A stretch of DNA of 64,000 nucleotides from Herbaspirillum sp. LeCh32-8 (GCF_017814915.1 NZ_JAGIPZ010000001.1:371459-435458); one strand, 5' to 3'; positions 20,613 to 32,906 are shown, counted from the first letter of the stretch. A program made the numbers and translations. Notes: generated by a model from the letters alone, not told the origin.

Positions 20613-22955
20613 ATGTCGAAGACGAGTCAAGCCCACATCCGCAACACCAAAGCACCCGCGCCGCCGATGCCCAACCGCCTGGTGCGGCTGATTTCCGAAG
20701 CGCGCTGGCTGGCCCTGACTGCGCTGCTGCTGTACCTGGCCTTGATTCTGCTGACCTACTCGAAGACCGATCCGGGCTGGTCCGTGGCCAGCTCGGTGCC
20801 GCGCGTGGCCAACTGGGGCGGACGCGTGGGCGCCTGGATGGCCGACCTGCTGCTGTACATCTTCGGCATGTCGGCCTGGTGGTGGTGCGTGCTGCTGGGC
20901 CGCTCGGTGTGGAACGGCTATCGCAGCCTGTCCAATCGTTTCCTGGTCGAGCAGCCGGTCGAGCCCGAGCATCGCCAGGAGCCGATCATCCGTGCAGTCG
21001 GTTTCGTCTTCATGCTGACCGGCAGCCTCGGTATCGAATTCACCCGCATGCATCGCCTGGCGGCCAAGCTGCCGCATTCCTCCGGCGGCGTGCTGGGCGA
21101 GATGATCGGCAAGGCCGTGCAGCCGACCTTCGGCTTCACCGGTTCCACCTTGCTGTTGCTGCTGCTGTTCGGGCTGGGCTTCTCGCTGTTCTTCCACGTC
21201 TCCTGGCTGTCCGCCGTCGAGCGCATCGGCGGCGCCATCGAGGATGGCCTGTTCTGGGTGCGCAACTTCTTCGCCGCCCGCGCCGACCGCAAGGCCGGCG
21301 CCGAGGCGGCCGTGAAGCGCGAAGAAAGCGTGGTGCAGGAACGCGCCAAGATCGTTGAGGCGCCGCCGATCCGCATCGAGCCGCAGATCGTCGAGGTGCA
21401 GAAATCCGACCGCGTGCAGAAGGAGCGCCAGACCAGCCTGTTCGACGACGCCAATACCGACCTGCCGCCGCTGTCGCTGCTGGATGAAGCGCCGCCGGCG
21501 CAACAGACGGTGTCGGTGGAGACGCTGGAATTCACCAGCCGCCTGATCGAGAAGAAATTGTCCGACTTCGGCGTCGAGGTGAAGGTGGTGGCGGCTTATC
21601 CCGGCCCGGTGATCACCCGCTACGAGATCGAGCCGGCCACCGGCGTGAAGGGCAGCCAGATCGTCAACCTCGCGCGCGACCTCGCGCGTTCGTTGTCGCT
21701 GACTTCGATTCGTGTGGTGGAAGTGATCCAGGGCAAGAATTACATGGGCCTGGAGCTGCCCAATCCCAAGCGCCAGATCGTGCGCCTGACCGAGATCCTC
21801 GGCTCCAAGGTCTACGGCGACAGCCACTCCAGCCTGACCGTGGCGCTGGGCAAGGACATCGCCGGCAACCCGGTGGTGGCTGACCTGGCCAAGATGCCTC
21901 ACCTGCTGGTCGCGGGCACCACCGGCTCGGGCAAGTCGGTGGGCATCAACGCCACCATCCTCTCGCTGCTGTACAAGTCCACGCCGCGCCAGGTGCGCCT
22001 GATCCTGATCGACCCCAAGATGCTGGAGCTGTCGATCTACGAAGGTATCCCGCACCTGCTGGCGCCGGTGGTGACCGACATGCGCCAGGCCGGCCACGCG
22101 CTGAACTGGGCGGTGGAAGAGATGGAGCGCCGCTACAAGAAGATGTCCAAGCTTGGCGTGCGCAACCTGGCCGGCTACAACCAGAAGATCGCCGACGCCG
22201 AGAAGCGCGGCGAGAAGATCCCCAACCCGTTCAGCCTGACGCCGGACGCACCGGAGCCGCTGGAGCAGCTGGAAACCATCGTCATCATCATCGACGAGCT
22301 GGCCGACCTGATGATGGTGGTGGGCAAGAAGGTGGAAGAGCTGATCGCCCGCATCGCGCAGAAGGCGCGCGCGGCCGGCATCCACCTGATCCTGGCGACC
22401 CAGCGTCCGTCGGTGGACGTGATCACCGGCCTGATCAAGGCCAACGTGCCGACCCGCATCGCCTTCCAGGTGTCGTCCAAGATCGACTCGCGCACCATCC
22501 TTGACCAGATGGGCGCCGAGACCCTGCTGGGCATGGGCGACATGCTGTACATGCCGCCGGGCACCGGCCTGCCGATGCGCGTGCACGGCGCCTTCGTCTC
22601 CGACGATGAAGTGCACCGCGTGGTGGAGCACCTCAAGAGCCAGGGGGAACCGAATTACATCGAGGGCATCCTAGAGGGAGGCGTGCTCGAGGACGCCGAC
22701 GGCGGCGCGGCCGGTGGTGCAGGTGGGGCCGGCGGCGGCGAGGGCGACGAGCTGTACGACCAGGCCGTGGCCGTGGTGCTGAAGCATCGCCGCGCCTCGA
22801 TCTCGCTGGTGCAGCGCCACCTGCGCATCGGCTACAACCGTGCCGCGCGCCTGCTGGAGCAGATGGAGCAGAGCGGCCTGGTATCGACCATGCAGTCCAA
22901 CGGCAACCGCGAGATCCTGGTGCCGGCCGGCGCTGCCGGCGGCGAGCCCGAGTAA
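20613..22955 (+). CDS. ftsK: DNA translocase FtsK
   Basis: A 780-residue septal DNA pump that moves chromosome dimers to dif for XerCD resolution. There are four to five N-terminal membrane helices (about residues 25-200, e.g. [18 protein letters not shown]), a short charged linker compared with E. coli, the beta domain, and the RecA-like motor with Walker [13 protein letters not shown] (about 436-447) and Walker [17 protein letters not shown] glycine-rich hinge ([17 protein letters not shown]) leads into the gamma winged helix ([23 protein letters not shown]) that reads KOPS sequences. The ATG with GGAAG upstream was chosen. lolA follows after 57 bases, the usual order in this group. Confidence 0.95.
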   Translation: MSKTSQAHIRNTKAPAPPMPNRLVRLISEARWLALTALLLYLALILLTYSKTDPGWSVASSVPRVANWGGRVGAWMADLLLYIFGMSAWWWCVLLGRSVWNGYRSLSNRFLVEQPVEPEHRQEPIIRAVGFVFMLTGSLGIEFTRMHRLAAKLPHSSGGVLGEMIGKAVQPTFGFTGSTLLLLLLFGLGFSLFFHVSWLSAVERIGGAIEDGLFWVRNFFAARADRKAGAEAAVKREESVVQERAKIVEAPPIRIEPQIVEVQKSDRVQKERQTSLFDDANTDLPPLSLLDEAPPAQQTVSVETLEFTSRLIEKKLSDFGVEVKVVAAYPGPVITRYEIEPATGVKGSQIVNLARDLARSLSLTSIRVVEVIQGKNYMGLELPNPKRQIVRLTEILGSKVYGDSHSSLTVALGKDIAGNPVVADLAKMPHLLVAGTTGSGKSVGINATILSLLYKSTPRQVRLILIDPKMLELSIYEGIPHLLAPVVTDMRQAGHALNWAVEEMERRYKKMSKLGVRNLAGYNQKIADAEKRGEKIPNPFSLTPDAPEPLEQLETIVIIIDELADLMMVVGKKVEELIARIAQKARAAGIHLILATQRPSVDVITGLIKANVPTRIAFQVSSKIDSRTILDQMGAETLLGMGDMLYMPPGTGLPMRVHGAFVSDDEVHRVVEHLKSQGEPNYIEGILEGGVLEDADGGAAGGAGGAGGGEGDELYDQAVAVVLKHRRASISLVQRHLRIGYNRAARLLEQMEQSGLVSTMQSNGNREILVPAGAAGGEPE

Positions 22956-23012
22956 GCTGCAAACACGCTGCGCCGACCACGCGCAGCGAACCTTCTGAAC
23001 GGATACAACAAC

Positions 23013-23750
23013 ATGGACAATTCCAGGACAAGCATGCACCGCCGCGGCGGTGCGATTTCCCGCTCTTCCCAAGCCGGCACGCGCGCGCTGAACCTGCGCC
23101 GCCTGGTGATGGCGGCAGGCATCTCGGCGCTGGCCGTAGCCGGCGCCATCGCGATCACCGCGCTGACCCCGGGCCGCGCTTCGGCGGCGGCGCTGGACCA
23201 GTTCAAGCAATTCGTCTCCAGCACGCAATCGGCCAAGGGCACCTTCACCCAGCGCCTGGTGCGCAACGACAACGGCAATGCCAAGGTGATCAACACCTCC
23301 AGCGGGAGCTTCGTGTTCTCGCGCCCGGGCAAGTTCATCTGGACCTACCAGAAGCCGTACGAGCAGGTGATCCAGGCCGACGGCGAAAAGCTGTTCATCT
23401 ACGACAAGGACCTGAACCAGGTCACCACCAAGAAGCTGGGCAACGCACTGGGCTCGTCGCCGGCCGCCATCCTGTTCGGCAGCAATGACCTGGAAAAGAA
23501 CTTCAACCTGAAGGAGGGCGCCGCCAAGGACGGCCTGGAATGGCTGGAAGCCGTGCCCAAAAGTAAGGACACCACCTTCGACCGCATCGGCATCGGCCTG
23601 AAGAACGGCGCGCCGGTGGCGATGGAGCTGCATGATTCCTTCGGCCAAGTGTCGGTGCTGAGCTTCGACAGCTTCGAAAAGAATCCGCCGCTGAAGGTCA
23701 ACAGCTTCAGCTTTACCATCCCGAAGGGCGCGGACGTCTTCAACAACTGA
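23013..23750 (+). CDS. lolA: Outer-membrane lipoprotein carrier protein LolA
   Basis: A 245-residue periplasmic chaperone that carries lipoproteins from LolCDE to LolB. The N-terminus is longer than usual: about 30 basic and polar residues come before the hydrophobic signal segment (ISALAVAGAIAITAL), with cleavage likely after GRASA. The mature part begins ALDQFKQFVSSTQSAKGTFTQ. The core motif SSGSFVFSRPGKFIWTYQKPYEQ matches LolA closely. An internal start at the second or third Met would give a more ordinary signal peptide. It lies between ftsK and a bidirectional terminator and is probably co-transcribed with ftsK. Confidence 0.93.
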   Translation: MDNSRTSMHRRGGAISRSSQAGTRALNLRRLVMAAGISALAVAGAIAITALTPGRASAAALDQFKQFVSSTQSAKGTFTQRLVRNDNGNAKVINTSSGSFVFSRPGKFIWTYQKPYEQVIQADGEKLFIYDKDLNQVTTKKLGNALGSSPAAILFGSNDLEKNFNLKEGAAKDGLEWLEAVPKSKDTTFDRIGIGLKNGAPVAMELHDSFGQVSVLSFDSFEKNPPLKVNSFSFTIPKGADVFNN

Positions 23751-23763
23751 TTGTCCCGACATG

Positions 23764-23802
23764 AAAAAGCCCCGCAAGCGCAAGCCTGCGGGGCTTTTTC
23801 AT
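23764..23802. terminator. Bidirectional terminator between lolA and fdxA
   Basis: AAAAAGCCCCGCA and TGCGGGGCTTTTT form a 13-bp stem with T runs on both strands, serving the convergent lolA and fdxA genes. Confidence 0.93.
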
Positions 23803-23815
23803 TGGCGTCGCCGTT

Positions 23816-24154
23816 TTATTTTTCCGGCATTTGCAGCATGGGCAGCTTGTCCTGCACGTCTTTCCACTTCTCATGTTCGGGCATCGGCGCCTTGGCCTGG
23901 GTGATCGGCCTCCAACCCGGGTGCTTGGCCAGTTTGGCGTTCAGGTCTTCGAAGTGGGCCATGGCGACCGGCAGGTCGGCGGCGCTGTAGATCGCGCCGA
24001 CCGGGCATTCAGGTACGCACATCGAGCAGTCGATGCAGCCATCGGGATCGATGGCCAGGAAGTTCGGACCTTCGACGAAGCAGTCCATCGGACAGACGCT
24101 GACGCAGTCGGTGTATTTGCACTGGATGCAGGAATCGGTGACAACAAAGGGCAT
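23816..24154 (-). CDS. fdxA: 7Fe ferredoxin FdxA
   Basis: A 112-residue ferredoxin with one [3Fe-4S] and one [4Fe-4S] cluster, a low-potential electron carrier. The cysteine spacing is that of Azotobacter FdI-type proteins: Cys9, 12, 17, 21 and 25 in [18 protein letters not shown], and Cys40, 43, 46 and 50 in [13 protein letters not shown]. The C-terminal tail of about 50 residues is typical of FdxA. The start MPFVVTDSC is the family start. It is convergent with lolA. In many relatives lolA is followed directly by rarA, so fdxA and the GFA gene interrupt that order. Confidence 0.93.
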   Translation of the reverse strand: MPFVVTDSCIQCKYTDCVSVCPMDCFVEGPNFLAIDPDGCIDCSMCVPECPVGAIYSAADLPVAMAHFEDLNAKLAKHPGWRPITQAKAPMPEHEKWKDVQDKLPMLQMPEK

Positions 24155-24286
24155 GGCAATCAAGACGCGGAGTGGAGGAGGCGGCCGGCGCAGGGCGCGC
24201 GGCGGGCCGTATTTTACCAAGCGGCCTGTGAGCCTGCCGTGACCGGCGCGTGACGATTGCGTGACGGCCGGCCTGCGGGCGAAGGT

Positions 24287-24631
24287 TCAGACGCTGCGGC
24301 CGTCGTAGAAGCTGTGCTTGAGCGAGGCCAGGTCGACGTTTTCCAGGCAGCGCGCGTTGATCGCCGCCATCGGCGTGCCGTCCGGCATCTTGCCCATGCC
24401 GAACACGCCGACGCCGCAACGGGGACAGAACTGGTGGTCGATCACGTGCTTGTTGAAGCGATAGGTGCTCATGCTGCCCTTGAGGGTGACGTCGAGCTTG
24501 TCGCGTCCGACGAACCACATCAGGTGGCCCTTGCGGCTGCAGTAGCTGCAGTTGCATTCGATTACCTGTTCGAGTTCGCCTTCGGCGGTGAAGCTGATGT
24601 CGCCGCAGTGGCAGCTGCCTTGATATTTCAT
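24287..24631 (-). CDS. GFA family zinc-binding protein
   Basis: A 114-residue protein of the GFA (glutathione-dependent formaldehyde-activating enzyme) family. It carries the zinc ligands Cys7 and Cys9 (SCHCG), Cys26, Cys28 and Cys31 (ECNCSYC), and Cys69 and Cys72 (CPRCG), all of the expected positions for two zinc sites. GGAG lies before the ATG. Most family members are not true formaldehyde-activating enzymes and are of unknown role, so only the fold and zinc binding should be relied on. It is 132 bases upstream of fdxA on the same strand, and no strong terminator separates the two. Confidence 0.9.
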   Translation of the reverse strand: MKYQGSCHCGDISFTAEGELEQVIECNCSYCSRKGHLMWFVGRDKLDVTLKGSMSTYRFNKHVIDHQFCPRCGVGVFGMGKMPDGTPMAAINARCLENVDLASLKHSFYDGRSV

Positions 24632-24703
24632 GGTGGTCTCCTCATGGTTGGCGGGCAGGCATCCGTCGATGCCGTTGATGCAAGCAAGGGTGAAGCCGGA
24701 CAA

Positions 24704-24735
24704 GCAGCGCCAGTGTAATGCAGCGCCAGTGTAAT
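24704..24735. repeat. 16-bp tandem duplication upstream of rarA
   Basis: GCAGCGCCAGTGTAAT occurs twice head to tail without a spacer. It lies between the divergent GFA and rarA genes and may be simple slippage. Confidence 0.8.
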
Positions 24736-24833
24736 CCACGCCGCCGGCATCGCTGCCCGTAGCCGCGCTCTGCGTTAGACTACGGCCTTTGGCGCTCTTT
24801 GCACGCAAGGCGCCGGCACCAACCGATTCCAAG

Positions 24834-26126
24834 ATGAACCTCATTCCCCTGGCCGAACGCATGCGGCCGCAATCCTTCGACGACGTCATCGGCCAGCAGC
24901 ACGTGCTGGGGCCGGGCAAGCCGCTGCGCGTGGCGTTCGAATCCGGCGAACCGCACTCGATGATCCTGTGGGGCCCGCCGGGCGTGGGCAAGACCACGCT
25001 GGCGCGGCTGATGGCGGACTCCTTTAATGCCGAATTCATCGCGCTCTCCGCGGTGCTCTCGGGCGTGAAGGACATCCGAGAGGCGGTCGAGCGCGCGCAG
25101 CTGATCCGCGCCAACTCCGGCCGCCGCACCATCCTGTTCGTCGACGAGGTGCACCGCTTCAACAAGAGCCAGCAGGACGCCTTCCTGCCGCATGTGGAAA
25201 GCGGCCTGTTCACCTTCATCGGCGCTACTACCGAGAACCCCTCGTTCGAGGTCAACAGCGCGCTGCTCTCGCGCGCCGCCGTTTATGTGCTCAAGTCGCT
25301 GACCGAAGACGACCTCGGCGCCATGGTCGAGCGCGCCAGCGCGGAGGAACTGGACGGCTTGCAGTTCCTGCCGGAGGCGAAAGAGATGCTGGTGGCCAGC
25401 GCCGACGGCGACGGCCGCAAGCTGCTCAACAACCTGGAAATCGTGGCGCGCTCGGCGCAGGCCAAGCAGCTGCAGACGGTCACCACCGAAGTGCTGGCCG
25501 AATGCCTGGGGGACGCACTGCGCCGCTTCGACAAGGGCGGCGATGCCTTCTACGACCAGATCTCGGCGCTGCACAAGTCGGTGCGCGGCTCCAACCCTGA
25601 CGGCGCGCTGTATTGGCTCACGCGCATGCTGGACGGCGGCGTCGACCCGCGTTACCTGTCGCGCCGCATCGTGCGCATGGCCTGGGAAGACATTGGTCTG
25701 GCCGACCCGCGCGCCATGACCATCGCCAACGACGCCGCCAACACCTACGAGCGCCTGGGCTCGCCGGAAGGCGAGCTGGCACTGGCGCAGGCGGTGATCT
25801 ACCTGGCCGTGGCCGCCAAGAGCAATGCCGGATACATGGCCTACAACCAGGCGCGCGCCTTCGTCGCCAAGGACAAGTCGCGCCCGGTGCCGGAGCATCT
25901 GCGCAACGCACCCACCAAGCTCATGAAGGAACTGGGCTACGGCAAGCTCTACCGTTACGCGCACGACGAGCCCGACGCCTATGCCGCAGGCGAGACCTAT
26001 CTGCCCGATGGCATTCGTGAACCCGGCTGGTACCAGCCGGTGCCGCGCGGCCTGGAAGCCAAGATTAGCGACAAGCTGGCGCACCTGCGCGAGCTTGATC
26101 GCGAGGCGCGCAAGAACTCAAAGTAA
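24834..26126 (+). CDS. rarA: Replication-associated recombination protein A (AAA+ ATPase)
   Basis: A 430-residue AAA+ ATPase of the RarA/MgsA/WRNIP1 family that acts at stalled forks. Walker A is GPPGVGKTT (47-55) and Walker B is ILFVDEVHRFNKSQQDAFLP; sensor 1 is FIGATTENPSFE. The C-terminal tetramerisation part includes GDAFYDQISALHKSVRGSNPD and a conserved RNAPTKLMKELGYG. The ATG start gives MNLIPLAERMRPQSFDDVIGQ, which matches E. coli RarA. A TTG at 24789 would add 15 residues and cannot be excluded. The neighbours ftsK-lolA upstream and serS downstream are the normal order. Confidence 0.95.
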   Translation: MNLIPLAERMRPQSFDDVIGQQHVLGPGKPLRVAFESGEPHSMILWGPPGVGKTTLARLMADSFNAEFIALSAVLSGVKDIREAVERAQLIRANSGRRTILFVDEVHRFNKSQQDAFLPHVESGLFTFIGATTENPSFEVNSALLSRAAVYVLKSLTEDDLGAMVERASAEELDGLQFLPEAKEMLVASADGDGRKLLNNLEIVARSAQAKQLQTVTTEVLAECLGDALRRFDKGGDAFYDQISALHKSVRGSNPDGALYWLTRMLDGGVDPRYLSRRIVRMAWEDIGLADPRAMTIANDAANTYERLGSPEGELALAQAVIYLAVAAKSNAGYMAYNQARAFVAKDKSRPVPEHLRNAPTKLMKELGYGKLYRYAHDEPDAYAAGETYLPDGIREPGWYQPVPRGLEAKISDKLAHLRELDREARKNSK

Positions 26127-26214
26127 GCCACTCAGGGCAAGAAGGAAAGACGGGAAAAGCGGGGCAGAGGGGCGGCCGCGAGCGAGCGCCGCGGCCGGGA
26201 GCTTGGGAGGCGAG

Positions 26215-28336
<2,122 letters not shown>

Positions 28337-28362
28337 TCCGCGTTCTCAGCGTCCCAAGAACA

Positions 28363-28396
28363 AACGGCCGCTCCGTGATGGAGCGGCCGTTTTGTT
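28363..28396 (+). terminator. Intrinsic terminator of serS
   Basis: AACGGCCGCTCC and GGAGCGGCCGTT form a 12-bp stem with a five-base loop, followed by TTGTTT. Confidence 0.92.
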
Positions 28397-28451
28397 TGGT
28401 ACATGGCGCGTGGCGTGAGTCGCGCTGAAAACGTTTTCTCGCCAGGTGAGC

Positions 28452-30332
28452 TTAGTTGTCGTTCAAGGCCCAGGAGAAGGCCACCGGGATGCGGCGTTCG
28501 ATGAAGAGACTGTTGCCCTGGGTCTTCTTGGCCTGCTTCTTGGCCTTGGTGGCGGCCGAGGCAATCTGGTGCGGCGACGAGTATTGCGAGGGCTCGATCT
28601 TCACTGCGCCCAGCGAGATCGACACCAGCGGGTGCATCACGCAGTTGCCCTGGCGATCTTCTGAGTGATAGCCGCCGCGCTCCAGGTCTTCGTCGTAGTA
28701 GAAGGCCTTGGATTCGGCTTCGAAGTTCTCCAGCATCGCGCGGCAGCGCTTTTCCCAATCCTCGCTCTGGAACATGATCAGGAAGTCGTCGCCACCGATG
28801 TGGCCGATGAAGTCGAGGTCGCCGTCGCAGCCTTGCTGCAGCACGCGGCCGGTCAGCTGGATCATGTCGTCGCCCTTGCGATAGCCGTAGACGTCGTTGA
28901 AGGGCTTGAAATGGTCCAGGTCGCAGTAGCAGATGCAGAATTCCACGCCGCTTTGCAGCAGATACTCGATGTGGTCGTTGATCGGCACGTTGCCCGGCAA
29001 TTGCGTGAGCGGGTTGGCGTGGCGCGCGGCGTCGATCTGCATCTGGGTGATCTCGCGCAGCAGGTCGTGGCCGGTGCCCAGGCCCATGTACTGGCCGCGG
29101 TCGGTGATGATGAAGCCGTTGGACAGGTGGTGCGACTCGGCCTGCACCAGCAGGTTGGAGAGGTCTTGCAGGCTGGTGTCCTGCTCGGCCAGGATCGGGT
29201 TGGGATCCATGAAGAAGGCGCAGGATTTCTTGCCGTACAGCTCGCGGCCATACAGGCGGGCGAAGCGCTCGACCATGCTGTAGCGGTTGATCAGGCCGAT
29301 CGGCAGGCCGTTGCTGACCACCGGCAGGGCCTGCAGCTGCGGATCGTTGACGAACATGTCGTAGACGGTATCGTTGGTCACCTCGGGCGAGACATACTGG
29401 GTCTCGCGCAGCAGCTTGAAGACGGTGGCGTTGCGCTTGGCCTGGCCGTATTTGTTGGCGGCCAGCGGTACCTTGTCGCGGCGCAGGGTCTTGGTGACGT
29501 CTTCCGAGATCAGGCGCGGCGGCTCCGAGGTCGGGCGGGCGATGTGATAGCCCTGGCCGCAGGCGATGCCGAGGTCGCGGATGGTCAGCAGCTCAGCCTG
29601 CGATTCGATGCCTTCGGCGATCACGATGGAGCCCGACTTCTCGGCGATCTCCTGGATCGAGCGCACGAACTGCAGCTTCATCGGGTCGTGGTTGATGCCC
29701 TGCACGAAGTGCATGTCGATCTTCACGTACTCGGGCTGCAGCTCGGACCACAGGCGCAGGCTGGAGAAGCCCTCGCCGAGGTCGTCGATGGCGATCTGGA
29801 AGCCCATGTCGCGGTAATGCATGGCGGCATTGCGCAGCAGGGCGTAGTCGTAGGTCGGCTCGTTCTCGGTCAGTTCGATGATGATGCGCTGAGGATTGAC
29901 GCCCAGCTTTTCCAGGTAGCGCAGCGTCTCGCCCTGAATCGCCTCGGGCTGCATCAGCGCGCCCGGGGTGACATTGAGAAACAGGTTGCCCGGCAAGCCC
30001 AGCTGGGCGAAGCGCGCCAGCACGATGTGGCGGCACAGGTATTCCATCTGTACCGACAGATTGTGCGCGCGCGCCACCTTGAACAGCGCCAGCGGCGAAT
30101 GCAGCGGGGTATTGGAGGGGCCGCGGATCAGGCCTTCGTAGCCCAGGATCTCGCCGTTGCGCATGCGCACGATGGGTTGGAACAGCGCCGTCAACTTGCG
30201 TTGGGCGATGATTTCATGCAGCAGCGACAACATCGGATCCCCGGCATTGGACTGGGCGCCACCGGCTGCACGGGCGATCAGATCGGCAGCTTCAGCGCCG
30301 AGCGGGAAGGGGGCATTGGATAGAGGCGCCAT
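28452..30332 (-). CDS. EAL-CBS-GGDEF protein, probable c-di-GMP phosphodiesterase
   Basis: A 626-residue cytoplasmic protein with an N-terminal EAL domain (about 36-275), a pair of CBS domains (about 310-445) and a C-terminal GGDEF domain (about 455-615). The EAL catalytic residues are largely present: the signature is YEGLIRG, and NLFLNVTP, IIELTEN, IAIDDLGEGFSSL, YVKIDMHF and IAEGIES follow. The GGDEF signature is GGDDF (near residue 515), which is close to active, with no clear RxxD inhibitory site. CBS pairs bind adenine nucleotides, so activity may be tuned by energy status. The N-terminal domain order, EAL first, is that of the GGDEF/EAL/CBS family seen widely in Burkholderiales. The direction of net activity is inferred. 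Confidence 0.9.
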   Translation of the reverse strand: MAPLSNAPFPLGAEAADLIARAAGGAQSNAGDPMLSLLHEIIAQRKLTALFQPIVRMRNGEILGYEGLIRGPSNTPLHSPLALFKVARAHNLSVQMEYLCRHIVLARFAQLGLPGNLFLNVTPGALMQPEAIQGETLRYLEKLGVNPQRIIIELTENEPTYDYALLRNAAMHYRDMGFQIAIDDLGEGFSSLRLWSELQPEYVKIDMHFVQGINHDPMKLQFVRSIQEIAEKSGSIVIAEGIESQAELLTIRDLGIACGQGYHIARPTSEPPRLISEDVTKTLRRDKVPLAANKYGQAKRNATVFKLLRETQYVSPEVTNDTVYDMFVNDPQLQALPVVSNGLPIGLINRYSMVERFARLYGRELYGKKSCAFFMDPNPILAEQDTSLQDLSNLLVQAESHHLSNGFIITDRGQYMGLGTGHDLLREITQMQIDAARHANPLTQLPGNVPINDHIEYLLQSGVEFCICYCDLDHFKPFNDVYGYRKGDDMIQLTGRVLQQGCDGDLDFIGHIGGDDFLIMFQSEDWEKRCRAMLENFEAESKAFYYDEDLERGGYHSEDRQGNCVMHPLVSISLGAVKIEPSQYSSPHQIASAATKAKKQAKKTQGNSLFIERRIPVAFSWALNDN

Positions 30333-30638
30333 TTGGCAGAATCCGAGGTGAATGGTTCCAAAGAACGAGAAATAATTCGCCGATGCTAGAAGTCATTTAT
30401 GACAAGATGATGATAAAACGTCAGCCGGCGAACGTTTTTGCATGAAAAGAACAGGGCGTTTTGATTTGCGTCACCTGGCATCTCATCGGCCGGGAGGGCG
30501 CGGGTGAAAATGGTGGGGCGTGGCGGTAGAAAGTTGGCGGAAAAGAAAATAATTTTCGGAAGAGTGTTTCCTTCTTAAAATTTCTCTGCTATAGTCGCTG
30601 TCTTTGCTGCACCACGCAGTGAACGACCGAAGTTAACC
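30333..30638. other. Intergenic region between the EAL gene and tRNA-Ser
   Basis: This 306-base gap holds the divergent start regions of the EAL protein gene and tRNA-Ser. Part of it is AT-rich (AAAAGAAAATAATTTTCGG, around 30541). TATAGT at 30590-30595 is a likely -10 box for tRNA-Ser; the -35 is weak. I see no gene in it. Confidence 0.6.
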
Positions 30639-30729
<91 letters not shown>

Positions 30730-30756
30730 TTGGCTCAAAAAAAATAGCAGTAAATG

Positions 30757-30792
30757 AATAAGGCTCTGAAATTTTCAGGGCCTTATTTTTTT
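30757..30792 (+). terminator. Intrinsic terminator of tRNA-Ser
   Basis: AATAAGGCTCTGAAA pairs with TTTCAGGGCCTTATT through one G-U pair, followed by a T run. Confidence 0.92.
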
Positions 30793-31101
30793 GTCGTCTT
30801 CCGGTAGGTGATCGGTGTTATCGCCCGCTCGCGCAAGTCCGCTCTTCGCGGCCGGCGCCGGGAGGAAGGCGATATCAATTCAATTCACCCGATTTGCCCA
30901 TCCGCGGCATCGTTGCTCTCAAGGGGAGGGAGCGGCGACGTCGTCTGCCAGGCCGCATTGGCCTGATGCGTATTCAGTAGGTTCTCGCGCATCGGGACTG
31001 CCTGTGGTTTATTTTCATCCCCGCTCACGATCTTGTGCCGCCGGTTCGCTGGCCTTGTTATATTCGTAAAAAATCGTAAGCCTTCGAAGCGGGCCCAATA
31101 A
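30793..31101. other. Intergenic region before the HAMP-GGDEF gene
   Basis: About 310 bases without a supported gene. Short open frames on both strands lack ribosome binding sites and recognisable content. A TATATT at about 31056 may belong to the promoter of the downstream gene; I see no convincing -35. Confidence 0.5.
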
Positions 31102-32829
31102 ATGTCCTTGAATCGTCTGTTCCGGCTGATTTCCTTCGCATTGCTGATGTTGTTTCTGGCGTTGGCGGTCTCGCTGGTCTGGATCGAATGGAGCATTTAC
31201 CAGAGCGGCGCCAACAGCGTGCCGGCACTGAAGCATTTCCGCCTCGGCCTGATCGCGATGGAAAGGCTCTCCATCGAACGCGCGCCGGCCAATGCCTACA
31301 TGGGCTCGACCGCCGATACGCGTGACCGCTTCTACCAGGAACTGCAGGCCGCCCGCGCCGCCACCGACAGCGCCCTTGCCGAGCTGCGCAGCGCGCTGGA
31401 AAAAGATCCCGCCAAAAACCGTTCCGGCCTGGTCGAAAGGGTGGGCACCGTCCAGCAGGCGCTGGTGCCTGCGCGCGCCGCGGTCGATCGCGTCGCGCTG
31501 CAGCCGGTGAATCAGCGCACGCATCTGTATGTCGCCTCGGCTGTCAGCGGCATGGTGGACATGATTCCGGTGATGGTGCGCGTGACCGGCGAGTTGGCCA
31601 ACATTGTCGACCAGTCCGACCCCGACCTTCGCGACGGCCTGGCCGGGGTGCGCGCCGCCGCCAGCCTGCGCGAATATGCCGGCCAGATCGCTTCGCGCCT
31701 GACGCCGTCGATGATTACCCGCCGGCCGCTGGACTCCGACGAAGTGATCGAGATCGGCCGCCTGTACGGCCGCATCGACCTGCTGCGCTCGTTGCTCAGC
31801 GCGCAGTTGGCGTCTTACGCCGGGCGTCCGGAGTTCGAGCGCGCGCTGGACGATATGGACAAGCAGTATTTCGACAACGGCTTCCAGTTCCTGGACTATC
31901 TGCTGCAGGTGGGGCTGAAGTCGGGCGATTATGGCGTGACGCCGTCCGAGCTAGCCGGACGCTACGTGCCCGAGATGAAGTCCATCCTCGACCTGCGCGA
32001 CCTGCTGTTGAACGACATGATGGTGCGCGCCGAGCAACGCAACGTGCAGGCACGCAATTTCCTGGTCACGGTGATCGGCCTGACCATCATCGCCTGTCTG
32101 TTCTTCCAGCTGCTGATGTACATGATCCGCAAGCGCGTGGTGCGGCCGCTGGTCGATGCCACCGACCTGGTGGTGGGGCTGGTGGACGGCAAGCTGGACC
32201 AGGAGATTCCCAAGGGGCGCTACGACGATGAGATCGGCGGCATGATGCGCGCGCTGCGCGTGCTCAAGGAGCGCATCCTTGAGCGTAACAGCCTGGCCAA
32301 GGAACGCGAGGCGCTGATCACGCAGCTGCAGACCTCCTCCAACACCGACTTCCTGACCGGGCTGCTGAACCGCCGGGCGTTCTTTTCTTACGGCCAGCAG
32401 CAGATGGGCGTGGCGCAACGCTACGAGCGCGCCTTGTCGGTGGTGCTGTTCGACATCGACCATTTCAAGCGCATCAACGATACCTACGGTCACCTCTCGG
32501 GCGACGCCATCCTGCGCGGCGTCGCGCAGACCGCCTCGCAGCTGCTGCGCAAGGTCGATGTGCTGGCGCGTTATGGCGGCGAGGAGTTCATCGTGCTGCT
32601 GCCCGAGTCCGACCTGGCGCAGGCCCGCGCGGTTGCCGAGAAACTGCGCGAGGCGCTTGCAAGTCGCGATTTCGAGATCGACGGCGGCCAGCACATCCGC
32701 GTCAGCGCCAGTTTCGGCGTGGCGACGCTGGCCGAAGGCCGGGGGCTGGAACAGCTGATCAAGCTGGCCGATACCGCCTTGTATGTGGCCAAGGAGCAGG
32801 GGCGCAACCGGGTCGAAGTGGGCGATTGA
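31102..32829 (+). CDS. Membrane-bound HAMP-GGDEF diguanylate cyclase
   Basis: A 575-residue inner-membrane cyclase that should make c-di-GMP. One membrane helix lies near residues 5-27 and a second near 323-345. They flank a periplasmic helical sensor of about 290 residues that resembles no named domain I can place. A HAMP linker (about 346-398) and the GGDEF domain follow. The active site GGEEF (about 492-496) is intact, and RKVD sits five residues before it, the RxxD inhibitory site, so product feedback is expected. SNTDFLTGLLNRRAFF and FDIDHFKRINDTYGH are canonical. It ends in the short hairpin terminator at 32884. Confidence 0.93.
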   Translation: MSLNRLFRLISFALLMLFLALAVSLVWIEWSIYQSGANSVPALKHFRLGLIAMERLSIERAPANAYMGSTADTRDRFYQELQAARAATDSALAELRSALEKDPAKNRSGLVERVGTVQQALVPARAAVDRVALQPVNQRTHLYVASAVSGMVDMIPVMVRVTGELANIVDQSDPDLRDGLAGVRAAASLREYAGQIASRLTPSMITRRPLDSDEVIEIGRLYGRIDLLRSLLSAQLASYAGRPEFERALDDMDKQYFDNGFQFLDYLLQVGLKSGDYGVTPSELAGRYVPEMKSILDLRDLLLNDMMVRAEQRNVQARNFLVTVIGLTIIACLFFQLLMYMIRKRVVRPLVDATDLVVGLVDGKLDQEIPKGRYDDEIGGMMRALRVLKERILERNSLAKEREALITQLQTSSNTDFLTGLLNRRAFFSYGQQQMGVAQRYERALSVVLFDIDHFKRINDTYGHLSGDAILRGVAQTASQLLRKVDVLARYGGEEFIVLLPESDLAQARAVAEKLREALASRDFEIDGGQHIRVSASFGVATLAEGRGLEQLIKLADTALYVAKEQGRNRVEVGD

Positions 32830-32883
32830 AATGAATGTTCTGATCCGGCGCGCCGTGTCGCAGGCGTCGGATTATTTTGGATG

Positions 32884-32906
32884 CCGGAGTTGACTCCGGT
32901 TTTTTT
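32884..32906 (+). terminator. Intrinsic terminator of the GGDEF gene, overlapping the next promoter
   Basis: CCGGAG-TTGA-CTCCGG is a 6-bp stem with a four-base loop, followed by seven T. The loop and descending arm contain the TTGACT -35 box of the following promoter. Confidence 0.85.

Noticed and set aside
30885..31196. Small minus-strand open frame upstream of the GGDEF gene
   Set aside because: No ribosome binding site, no recognisable content, and it overlaps the start of the GGDEF gene.
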